NCBI GenBank assembly: GCA_028564705.1
Contig: JAPXFQ010000398.1
Coordinates: 2,232,001 to 2,296,000, forward strand
Reading direction: 5' to 3'
Length of the DNA: 64,000 bases
From: Apricaphanius iberus
Lineage: Eukaryota; Chordata; Actinopteri; Cyprinodontiformes; Aphaniidae
The notes under the pieces are model-generated. The model was given only the letters and a program-made list of their open reading frames with translations, was not told the origin of the DNA and did not search any database. Each line of letters opens with the position of its first letter. The stretch's first letter is position 1. Shown in pieces: positions 35,901-44,289 of the stretch. The translations under genes were made by a program, and so were the position numbers.

Positions 35901-38900
35901 AGAAAAGAAGAGACAAACTCACTCATGAACTTTGAGAAAGATAACCATGAATTAATTTAAAGGAGAAAAAAAAAAGTGGTTAACATTTTAAAGCCTGAGA
36001 AGACTGTCAATGTTAAAATAATTTAGCCAATACTCCAAATATAAATTAAACGTAAATAAAACACGAATACTTACTTTTAATTAGAATCCCTCGTCACACA
36101 TTAGAAAGCAAAGTAAATTCAACTGGAACTGAAAAATAATGAAATACCTAGGGATACAAATACCACAAAACTTATCAATATATTAATTTAATTATAATGT
36201 TACCACCATTGAAATCAACTTTGATTATCAGAAACCAATTCCAATGAACAAGCATGATAGAGTAGACGTCATAAAAGTGAATATACTTCACTTCCTTTTC
36301 AAACCCTTGCCGGTTGAAATACCTAATAAACAATTTAATAGATGGAAGAGGCAGATCTCAATTTTTATTTGGAATAGTGTTCCGAAGTCAGGGGTCAAAT
36401 TTAAAATATTACAGGTACGGGTATATTGGTGTGACACTAATTATGAAGCCGTGTGGAAAGAAATGGAGCAAAAATATTTAGAAATTCAATATTAGGAGAT
36501 TTAAAGCTTCAGAAGAAGTATCTGTGTGAACTTAATAAATGGATGAAAGTACCCCTGAAAATGTATTGGTATAAACGATTTTGAAAAATCCAAGTCTACA
36601 GAGAAATGCATGGACAGTATGAACAGTGGCCTATGTTCTGGAATTTTCTCCATCAGGATCAGACTACGGATTTATTTATTTTTATGGGAAGAGAAAGGAT
36701 TGACGTGCTACTATTGTACAATATCAGCCCACAAAGGCTTGGAACCTTTTTCAGAAACTTAAAGCGAAATATGATTTAGAGAACTTTTTTTTTTTTCTTC
36801 TAGTACCTCTAAATAAGGCTCTAAAACGCACATAAAAGGTATCAAATTTAGAGGCACCTATAAAACTGACTATGATTTGCAGAATATCTGTTAGAAACAT
36901 TGTAACACTTCAAGTTCAGAAACATAGACAGTATTTATTTGGAAGAAAAGAACAAAGATTCTTTATATCTCCCTCAATCAAAAAGTCCCAAACTGGTATC
37001 TCTGAACGGGGACACTGGAGAAAATGAAACTGTTCCACATATTTTAGGACTGTCTCTCTGATGGGCTGATCTAGTAAGTAAAATTCACTTGATGTTAGAT
37101 CTTCAATTACCATGTGATTTCAGTGTAATTTACTTGGGTAATCTAGAATTCGGATTAAAAAAGAAAGTAAATGTATTTATCACTAATATTGTTGGCATGT
37201 AAAAGCAATAACCAGACACTGATTGAGTTTAATTAGTTCAGCCATTAATGATTGGAGGGGAATAGGACAAGAAATAGATGAAAGGGAAAGAATGACTTCT
37301 TTAAGAAGTATAATTCTGATAAATATCAGATGAAATAGAAATCCTTCCATGATTAGAGTAAATTGTCATCTATACCTCAGTTAAGATGTTCATGACTCCC
37401 TGGTCATTGTTTATACCAATATCCTGAGAGTTTGGACCTGCTGAAGATGGACTGACGAACTCATTAAAGACCAAGAGATTGAATATGAACAGAAAAAGCT
37501 AACAAAGTGTGAAATACAGAAAACTATATGATTCCCATGTATTAGGGCTGGGTATCGATACAAATTTCATGAATCGATTCAATTCCGATTCTTAAGAGTT
37601 AGAATCGGTTATCACAATTTGATCTGATTCAATACGATTCAATCTGATCCAGTTCGATATTGATAAACCGATTTTTTTTTAGCTATTATCTTAATTATAT
37701 GCCTGTAATTCAATATGCCTTATCACTGGGTAAATACAGTTCACCGGGGGAAACTGTATTTACCTTTTCAGACACAAGACTTAAAATAGCCGTCTGGACT
37801 TTACCTTCCTATTTTAGTTGTAAAAAGGGCAAACTATTCCAAAAAATAAAATAGATTTTTGAAATTGTGAATCAATTCGATTAAATTTCTCTAAGGATCG
37901 ATCTTACGATTTTTTTCCACACAGCTCTATCATGTATGTGTCTGACGTAATTTTCCTGACGCACGTTTGAGGCATTTTATTTGTTGATCTTATTGTCGTT
38001 TCCCAAGAATCACTCCTTTAAATCCAGTTTTTACTTTAAAAAAAAAGATAGCTCTACCGTTCCGTACGTCTCTCGTGGTCATGTTTATTTTAAAAAAATA
38101 AAAATTAAGTTAAAAAAGGGACGTGTGAAAGCCCTAATGGTGCATTCACACCAAGCATAAGCGTCAAGAACAGCAAAATTACATGTAAAGTTTATGATTG
38201 AGGCTGTCATAGTGGTGTCAAGAGTTTCTGTTGCATTTTGTGTGCGTTGGCCGCATCAATTTGACCCTCTTAATGCGTTTGACGCAGCATGTCAACCAAT
38301 CATAGCGTCCCGGTGTAGTCACGACGCCCGACGTCAACGTCGTCTAGCCAACCATGATCCGCTAGTGTTTAAAACATTCGCCAGGGAAAGCTTCTGCCTA
38401 AAAATGTGTAGGCGTCAAACTAGTCGCTTTGTGAGCGTTGTTTGATGCTGACAAAGCGTGCGGCATGAACGCACCGTTATGATTTGTGCGGTTTTGTGCT
38501 TGCAAGAGAGAATGGCGAACTTAGTGGCATTATTAGGAAGGAAGCTTATGTGTTAAAACATTTCAAGAAATCAGTCAGAAAGTTAAAGGTTGGGCAAAGA
38601 CCGACCTTTCAACGGAACAATGCTCCCAATCATATCGCCAAATAACGGAACAAACTGGCTTAAGTACAACAAAGGCCGTATTTTAGAGTGGCCAACACAA
38701 AGCCCTGGCCTCAGTCCCATAGAAAATGTATTAGCAGAGCAAAAAAGCCGTCCAACAGGCTGACAGCAGTTATTTCAGAAGGGAATGGGCTAGAAGTCCA
38801 GCAAAATATTGAGAGAGGATTGCATATGCCATATCATAGAAAATAACTAAGAAATATGAACATAATGTATGCAGACTTCTGACATGGAAGAAATTATCTG

Positions 38901-39632
38901 TTATCAGTCTTCTTCTAAACTGGGGGTGAACACATGGTTACAGCTGCTCTGCCACTTCTCTTTCCACCCACAGTGTTAACTTTGTTGCAGTGTATTTTTA
39001 CGCAAGTTTAAAAATTATTTAATGTGTATATCTCTTTAGAAAAGCATAGCTATGTGAGTCTCGTGCTTCAGTGACAACTAAACAGCATTCAAACATCTGA
39101 AAAACGACACCTTTAAGCATTTTCTTTTTTTAGAATCCCCTCCCCCTTTCATTAATTTCCCTCACCGTGATCGCAGTGCATGCCACGCAGCATCCACATC
39201 CGCATACAGGTTTTTCTCCGAGGGTTTCCCGGAGCTGGCTCCATAACCTGAGTAGTCGTAGGAGAAGACGTTACAGTTGATCCTTGAGCCCAGGCCGATG
39301 TAGAAGCTGCTCATCTGGCCCAGGTCCACCGCATTCCCGTGGGAGAACAACAGAGTGTAGCGGGCGTTGGGCGAGCAGCGCACGAACATGCAGGCAATGC
39401 GGTTCCCCCTGGAGGTGCGCGTCATGAAACACTCAATGGCGTCCTTTTCTCGCACAGAGTACTGCCAGTCAGCCCGCTCCGAGAGGTGCAGCGTCCATCT
39501 GCTGCCGCTGTCGTCGCACATGAGGCTGTAGGTGGGCTCTGGGGGGAGGAAGGCCAGCTTGGAGGCGATCTTGCTGGGGCACGGTGGACAGCAGAACAGG
39601 CAACATAGCTCGCTGAAGGTTAGATGGTTCAT
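21602..39632 (-). CDS. abhd17b: abhd17b, alpha/beta hydrolase domain protein 17B (palmitoyl-protein thioesterase)
   Basis: ABHD17 enzymes remove palmitate from cysteines of proteins such as N-Ras and PSD-95 at the plasma membrane. Coding parts join 39632-39166, 23385-23206 and 21821-21602 (minus strand): 867 bp, 288 residues plus stop, the same length as human ABHD17B. The N terminus has the palmitoylated cysteine cluster (Cys10, 11, 14, 15, 18 in [15 protein letters not shown]). The hydrolase fold shows [13 protein letters not shown] near 95-106, the nucleophile elbow GQSIGTVP (Ser170), the acid in [13 protein letters not shown] and the histidine in [13 protein letters not shown]. It ends [11 protein letters not shown]. 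All three junctions keep frame (R-S-R/Y-G-I; F-P-N/I-D-K). Intron 2 is 15.8 kb and full of repeats. Family position could be confused with 17A or 17C, but the C terminus and neighbours fit 17B. Confidence 0.97.
21822..22089. other. abhd17b intron 3, spacer with G run
   Basis: Non-coding; a 16-base G run lies at 21991-22006. Confidence 0.6.
22090..23010 (+). mobile_element. Decayed Tc1-type transposon relic
   Basis: GGCTGTTCTGTGAAGACCTC opens the copy. Translation fragments follow the usual order: [11 protein letters not shown], a PKPVQSII helix, KTWLSTxT, the [13 protein letters not shown] motif near 22780-22820. The right end reads GGGGATATGAATACATTTGC. Frameshifts, stops and a (GT)n insertion near 22600-22614 disrupt it. 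It lies in abhd17b intron 3. Confidence 0.75.
23206..23385 (-). CDS. abhd17b: abhd17b middle coding exon with catalytic serine
   Basis: A 180 bp exon between acceptor TATTTAAAG and donor CCAAA|GTGAGT. It encodes [20 protein letters not shown], then [18 protein letters not shown] and [12 protein letters not shown]. Ser170 lies in GQSIG. Confidence 0.96.
23386..24940. other. abhd17b intron 2, right after exon 3
   Basis: Non-coding; no repeat family recognised. Confidence 0.5.
24941..25790 (+). mobile_element. LINE 3' relic (reverse transcriptase C-terminal region)
   Basis: Translation on the plus strand with stops removed gives [79 protein letters not shown] and LLPPL-like ends. These are typical of the C-terminal part of vertebrate non-LTR retrotransposons in fish. 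Several stops and one frameshift are present. The start near 24941 is uncertain. Confidence 0.75.
25791..27420. other. abhd17b intron 2 spacer with homopolymers
   Basis: A C run at 26620-26634 and a 28-base T run at 26961-26988 are present. No gene or classified repeat. Confidence 0.55.
27421..27775 (+). repeat. Teleost GTGGGGACC repeat flanked by GT microsatellites, with telomere-like core
   Basis: (GT)n tracts at about 27449-27470 and 27752-27774 flank a unit with several copies of GTGGGGACC, or its inverse GGTCCCCAC. The centre (27600-27700) contains GGTTAGG-type units: GTTATGGTTAGGTTGGGG, GGTCAGGGTTAGG and AAGGTTAGGGTAAGG. Similar units are common in percomorph fish. Confidence 0.75.
27776..30211. 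other. abhd17b intron 2 spacer; possible MITE fragments
   Basis: Near 28506 TTTAAAGGGGAAGTTCA resembles a TTAA-type terminus, without a matching partner. Near 29756 TACGTTTACATCCAGCC resembles a common fish MITE end, again single. No gene found. Confidence 0.4.
30220..30637. mobile_element. hAT MITE with perfect 8 bp target duplication
   Basis: CTTTACAC occurs directly at 30212-30219 and 30638-30645. The element begins TAGGGATGTGATTTGG and ends CTTACATCCCTA, so the ends are inverse. The interior is AT-rich with several CACGATA motifs. No coding capacity. Confidence 0.88.
30646..33053. other. abhd17b intron 2 spacer
   Basis: A 13-base G run lies at 31257-31269. The part 31600-32000 has balanced composition and no repeat signature and might be conserved. 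No gene found. Confidence 0.45.
33058..33480. mobile_element. hAT MITE copy split by a Tc1-derived MITE
   Basis: TAGAGCTGTGT at 33058 is a hAT MITE end (the same end is seen at 37929 in reverse). After the insert, 33348-33470 matches the interior of the element at 30220-30637: AAACTGAATTTAACTGTAGAAA and ATTCTAAACACTCTAAACC against AACTAAATTTAACAGTAGAAA and ATCCTAAACACTCCAAC. Confidence 0.6.
33068..33347 (-). mobile_element. Tc1-derived MITE, 280 bp
   Basis: The ends TACAGTACAGACCAAAAG and GTGTGGTCTGTACTA are inverse. The interior, on the minus strand, retains a transposase piece reading [14 protein letters not shown], which holds the catalytic Glu of a Tc1 transposase. Everything else of the transposase is deleted. 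Confidence 0.85.
33481..34219. other. abhd17b intron 2 spacer
   Basis: No feature recognised. Confidence 0.5.
34220..34800 (+). mobile_element. Tc1 transposase relic
   Basis: The plus strand reads [20 protein letters not shown] at about 34320-34380, a standard Tc1 transposase motif. Farther right is a copy of the stretch coding EWFRSKHIHVLEW. No open frame; boundaries are approximate. Confidence 0.65.
34801..36129. other. abhd17b intron 2 spacer
   Basis: Non-coding, A/T-run rich near 35390-35470. No repeat family recognised. Confidence 0.5.
36130..37525 (+). mobile_element. L1-type LINE 3' relic
   Basis: Translation near 36140-36480 gives [51 protein letters not shown] and [12 protein letters not shown]. 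This is the connector that follows the reverse-transcriptase domain in L1 elements. Downstream to about 37.5 kb the copy is heavily decayed. It is inserted in abhd17b intron 2, antisense to that gene. Confidence 0.75.
37543..37929. mobile_element. hAT MITE with 8 bp target duplication
   Basis: The ends TAGGGCTGGGTATCGATA and ...CCACACAGCTCTA are inverse. Flanks CCATGTAT (37535-37542) and TCATGTAT (37930-37937) match at 7 of 8. A 13 bp perfect hairpin lies inside at 37729-37764, with loop CACCGGGGGA. Confidence 0.8.
38135..38479. mobile_element. MITE with inverted ends
   Basis: The left end TAATGGTGCATTCACAC and the reversed right end TAACGGTGCGTTCATGC match at 13 of 17. The interior is CpG-rich (GACGCAGC, GCGTCAAAC). 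No target duplication was resolved, so the superfamily is open. Confidence 0.6.
38500..38890 (+). mobile_element. Tc1 transposase relic (C-terminal part)
   Basis: Plus-strand translation gives [13 protein letters not shown] (a decayed QHDNDPKH region), then [16 protein letters not shown], which retains the catalytic Glu motif. Stops are present. Confidence 0.65.
38891..39165. other. abhd17b intron 2, start on the minus strand
   Basis: Non-coding sequence between the Tc1 relic and the exon donor at 39165. Confidence 0.6.
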
Positions 39633-39633
39633 C
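39166..39633 (-). CDS. abhd17b: abhd17b first coding exon
   Basis: The acceptor CATTTTAAG puts one G before the ATG at 39632-39630. An in-frame ATG further upstream (39695) lies in intron sequence and is not used. The exon encodes residues 1-156, from the Cys cluster to [10 protein letters not shown], and ends at donor CACG|GTGAGG. Its GC content is far above that of its introns. Confidence 0.96.
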
Positions 39634-41337
39634 CTTAAAATGCGACAGGGAGAATAATAAAAGATTAAAATGGATCCACCGAGAACCATTTCCATTCCCT
39701 GTGGGTTTCAGGAACACAGACGGGCAGAATTTCCAATTCTAGTGCCAAGATTGTTCAGATCATTAGTGAGCTAAAGCAATGAACCGTTATGAACTACTTG
39801 GAAAACCTGCTATTATTTTTAGATGGGGAGGAGTTGAAAAAGGCATTACATCCACATGCCATCAAGGCATGTGGCTCAAAATCCTTCCAAACACAGTTAT
39901 TTGAAAACAAACTGATTGATCTATATTTAAATGTAATGGTTAAAAGAGTGAGTCTACCAAAACAGCTGAAGTTAGCAGTAGAGCTAGTGATATCATCAGC
40001 TTGAGACGATAAATGCTGCATTTCACCTAAATGATCATGAAAGATTTTTAAAAAGCTGTAGCACTTGGTAATAAGCCTCAAGTCTTACTTCCCGTTTAAG
40101 GGTTGAATTATGTTTGAAGCTGAAAGTAGACAGAAGTAGTGAGCCTTAAAATGCAAAAAGTGTTTGAATAATTTCAAAACATATAAAAGGGGGCAAAGGC
40201 TAAATATAAAGAAAAAAAAACTCAATTTTTTAAAGTATGATAGCAATAAACAGGAGCTCTCATAGTCATCGCTGTCCTGAAATAGCTATACGTTGAGAAA
40301 TTCAAACGGTTGAAACAGCAAATTCTAGTCACTTATCTTTAGATGCAACAGAACAATGGACCAAACTTCATGTGTTGTAAGAGCTCAAGGTTGGGACACT
40401 TCATAAAAATCTCACAATAATAACCATCTCTTTTTGAAAAAAACAAAAAATTACAGAGAGAAAATGGACATAAACCAGATCAACCCAAAGAGAAACTTGT
40501 AAATGTCTTTCTCCTGCAGTTGGAGTGAAACTAAATATAACAGCATCACCATTTGAACAGCGTGTATAAATTAACTTTTGGTACAAATGCACAAAGTATT
40601 AAACGGCAAAACATAATTGACGTGCTGATGTCTGCCATGTCACAGTTACTAAGACCAGCTTGGATGCGGTATTTGTCAGAATATCATATTTTCAGTGCTA
40701 CACATTCGCAATAGTATTGCAATGACATGGTTTCCCACCAGTGGGTCTAATCCAAGACTCTGACACTGCTGCAGATTCTTTGTTGTTAAAAGTCTGGACT
40801 TTAATTCTGTTTAAGAAATGTGTTGTAAAGCTTAGAGTTAAAAAACTATTGCTGAACTTATAAAACTCTGTCAGACAAACACTATAAAACATAACAGTAG
40901 GAATCACTTAAGCAAAGAGAATGTACCCTTTTTATTCTACACTTTCCATGGCCCTATTGGAAAGACGTAAATATGATTTTTATGCTGGCAAAAAGAAAAA
41001 TTAAATAAAACGAATGAATGTACTCTAAAAAGTCTAACAATAATTTGAATTATTTAAAAAAAATATATGTTGATCCTAATACAGTTTTGATTGCACCCCT
41101 TTGGTTTTAACTTTGCTTTAAAGCCTGCTGAAGCTTCAAATATAAACAACTGGCAGCACAAGAGATGATTTAGACCCTGTCAAGCCACTTGTGATTATAA
41201 ATGTCCCCTATTAAGAGATTAGACTGCATGATGGCTCTTCAGCATCTTGCGTTAAGTGGCTTCCCCAACGGAGCCCAAACCCAGGAAAAGCCTGTATGCT
41301 TTCCCAGAGTCCTCCATCCGGGTTCTGTTCGGTAAGA

Positions 41338-41385
<48 letters not shown>

Positions 41386-41446
41386 CAAGAACGCGAGTAG
41401 CTGTGCTTCCTCTTTACGACTAAGAGATAAATTGTGTCAGCATTAC
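39634..41446. other. abhd17b intron 1 (inferred)
   Basis: Non-coding. A (GT)(TA) microsatellite lies at 41339-41386. The frame at 39789-40004 shows no family. Confidence 0.5.
41339..41386. repeat. (GT)/(TA) compound microsatellite
   Basis: Alternating GT then TA; it drives a spurious MCVYIYIYIY frame. Confidence 0.95.
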
Positions 41447-42155
41447 CTGAACCGCGGTGTTTTCTTTGTTTTCCTTCCCTTTTTCTTCCAGATGACTGCG
41501 TCGCGACAGTGTACTGTTTTATTCACACCACGGAAACTAATGTGTCTTTCTTTTCGACGCCAGCAGATTTTCGGGGCTATCCCCGGCCGCAGATTATCCT
41601 CGGTTTTATCTCGTATCAGTTATCAATGTCACGTTGAGAGTAGATATCCCTCACAGCTGTGTAAGCTACCCGCTTCGTTCTCCGGGTCCAAACAGCCTCT
41701 TTCTTCTGTCTTTTTCTTCTTCGTTCCCCCTCGCTTTTCTCTCAGCATATGGTCTAGAATGATAACAAGGCTGCTTCATTCACGCTGTCCAAGTCGACAA
41801 ACCTTGACGGGAACATTAAAAAACAAACACACAAAAAAGGTGTGAATTTTTTTTTTTCAAAAACTGGAGAAACAAATGGGAAACGATTCGCGAAACAGTT
41901 CACAGCTGTATCACTTGGCTCCGGAACATCTTTGCGGTCGTTCTGGTTATCGCTTCTGTTGCGAGGAGGGCGAGGCGTCGAGGAGACAGCTCCGAGGACC
42001 AATTGTGAGGAGTGTACCGAAGACAGTCGACCATTTCTGGACTGTTCAAGGAAATGTAGGGGCGTTCCTACACGACGCCGCGGAGTGGTAGCATAGACTG
42101 AGAAGACCTAGACGAGAACTAACATTAACCCCCGCCGCCATATTGCGAGTGGCAA
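41447..42155 (-). promoter_or_regulatory. abhd17b: Candidate abhd17b noncoding exon 1 and promoter
   Basis: A CpG-rich stretch, unlike its surroundings. On the minus strand a strong donor TTCAG|GTAATG ends an exon at 41447. Near 42129-42148 the minus strand carries CAATATGGCGGC, a YY1-type motif in the orientation usual just downstream of a start site. Transcription may thus begin near 42.15 kb. Exon boundaries are inference; shorter splice forms are possible. Confidence 0.45.
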
Positions 42156-42455
42156 AAAGATTTACAAAAAAGTTAGGAGAGGTAGTTTTGTTTTCAATAC
42201 AGCTGACTGAACACGCTATAACACTGTGGCTAGTACAAACGCAAAACAAAACTCATCGTATTTATAAAAGTCAATTGCAGTACATGCACTGGCCAATTTC
42301 TTAGGCAGCCTACACCAGGTGGGTTCTGCCGTCAGAACCCCTTTGAGTATGTGTCACAAATTCAAAAAGGTTTCAGAAACATTGCTGCTGCATATTGATA
42401 TGACAGAACAAAGTAGTTGATGTGCATCAGTGTTGCATCTCTTCCATTACACGAC
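42156..42455. other. Spacer in the abhd17b-c9orf85 interval
   Basis: Nothing recognised beyond possible transposon debris. Confidence 0.4.
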
Positions 42456-42458
42456 TAA

Positions 42459-43083
42459 GGCAACGTTCACACTGCAGGTGAAAGCGCATCAAATCCGACT
42501 TTTTTGCCCCTATGCGACCCATATCTGATCTTTTTCTGGCGGTTTGAACGGCACAAATCCGATTTTTTCAAATCCGACCCAGGTCACTTCAGTATGTGGT
42601 ACTGAATCCTATACATATCTGATGTTTTTAAAAGAGGCTGAGGTCTGAACGGCCATGTCGCTTTAAATCTGTCAGTGACATTAATAATTAGCCCCGGAGA
42701 AAAGACGGAGGTAGCAGCCACTGCTCCAAACAAGGCCATTGTTAAACAGGAGCTCTCCTTTTTCTTGTGATCATTCTTTCTCTAATTAATTTGTCAAAAT
42801 TCCATCGGTTCCGACTATGCAAGAATTGATAGACTACTGAAAAAACGCTTACATCTGTAGCCGCCATTTTTACTTCCGTAAACAGAGCCTGTTCTGTGTG
42901 ACGTACTGACGTCTCATCTTCTTCTGCGCATACGAGGCGCTTTGGAGCCGTGAAACGTTCCCACTGGAGCCAGTTTGCTGTCACATTTTATCTGTAGTGT
43001 AAACCACCATACAAAAAAAAAAAAATCAGATTTGATCAAAAAAATCGGAATTGAGCATTAAGACCTGCAGTGCGAACGTAGCC
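42459..43083. mobile_element. Harbinger-like MITE, 625 bp, with TAA target duplication
   Basis: The left end GGCAACGTTCACACTGCAGG and the reversed right end GGCTACGTTCGCACTGCAGG match at 18 of 20 shown bases. TAA occurs at 42456-42458 and 43084-43086, the target size and sequence typical of PIF/Harbinger. Sub-terminal AAATCCGA and ATCGGA repeats are mirrored. An 80-codon minus frame inside shows no recognised domain. Confidence 0.85.
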
Positions 43084-43086
43084 TAA

Positions 43087-44080
43087 GGTACTCAACTGAA
43101 TGGAGATCTAGTGACTGTTTATGCCAATACAGTTAGCCTACCTCTGTGTCCTCAGATGATGGTAGACTTTAATAATAACATTTTGGACATGTTTAGTAAC
43201 AATACTGAGGTACATATCACCACCAATCATTGGACATGAGGTTGAATATGGATGTGATGGACTGCTGACTCGTCCAATGGAATGTCCTGCCCAATCCTCA
43301 ATGGCTGCTGCAGATAATGCGCACAATCCCCCAGCCGGACCTCCACTCACCTGTGCAACCCTACAGGATAGGTGGATATAGATGTTCGGTGGATCAATAA
43401 TAATAATAATAATAAATGTTATTTGTTTCTTTATCTATTTGATTATTTGATTAAATGATTAAGGGGTTCATATCCACTCTTTAAACAGAATTTTCGTGAA
43501 AAAAGCAAATAAAACGGTTAGTTATTGATATAAACAATAAAATCAATAATTTCATTCATTTAGCGATTCAGTGTAATTTCAGAGTTAAGTAAACAGTTTT
43601 ATATCGTTCAATTTGTTTTTTTTCATATCGTGTAAATAAATACATTTATTTGTGCTAAAATAGTATTATTGTAGGGAAAAAGGAGTCATCATAATCAGTA
43701 AAATATGAAAAATATTCCCAAGAATAGGCTTGCCACACACAATATGGCGCACGTACCAATGAATTTTTTTTTCTTCAGGACTGCTCGACCAATGCACACG
43801 TCTACTCTTCTATTTCTATGTGCGGCAGCACGACATTTTCATTGACGTCTAGTTCAACCAATCAGAAATTACTATTGAAACGTAAAGTTCAACGTTTATT
43901 ATGTGGCTATGTCGCAATTTAACAGGTGACTTAATTTAAAACGCGGATTACACTAAAGAGTTGTTCATAAACAAAAGTGACATTATTTTCTAGTTCTAAT
44001 GGAGTAAAAATAGAAGTAAGAAAAACAATAGAAGTTGCTTTTTTTTGTCTTGATAACTTTGAATATAATGTTTGGGGATT
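43087..44080. other. Upstream region of c9orf85
   Basis: The part 43087-43370 looks like decayed DNA-transposon sequence and has a donor-like CACAG|GTGAGT on the minus strand near 43350. An (AAT)n tract lies at 43396-43415. The remainder is AT-rich and unclassified. Confidence 0.4.
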
Positions 44081-44088
44081 TGACGTCA
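44081..44088. promoter_or_regulatory. c9orf85: Palindromic CRE (TGACGTCA)
   Basis: A perfect CREB/ATF site, 100 bp before the c9orf85 ATG, in a short GC-richer patch (44080-44155). Confidence 0.6.
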
Positions 44089-44187
44089 TTACGTTTTGTT
44101 ACGTACTTGTTACTGTTTCCGGGTTAAGGCTCGCCGTCGCAGGCATGCTTGTTGGAACATAGCACAATTATAATAAGAGAAAACAAA

Positions 44188-44289
44188 ATGAGCTCTCAGA
44201 AAGGAAATATATCTCGCTCACGAGCTCAGAAGCATCAAAACACCGCGGCCTTCAAAAACGACAAATACGGAGCGACTGTACAAGTGAAA
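44188..44289 (+). CDS. c9orf85: c9orf85 exon 1
   Basis: 34 codons, from the ATG to ATVQVK, ending at donor GTGAAA|GTGCGT. Ending here aligns VQVK-KANSKTHDG residue by residue with human VQTK-KINAKLHDG. Confidence 0.92.

Noticed and set aside
39339..39608. 89-codon plus-strand frame
   Set aside because: Antisense shadow of the GC-rich abhd17b exon.
41339..41845. 168-codon frame starting MCVYIYIYIY
   Set aside because: Start generated by a TA microsatellite; the remainder overlaps the inferred abhd17b 5' exon on the other strand.
43340..43356. Strong minus-strand donor CACAG|GTGAGT as abhd17b exon 1 end
   Set aside because: It lies in transposon-like debris without CpG enrichment; the 41447 donor has better context. 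Not excluded.
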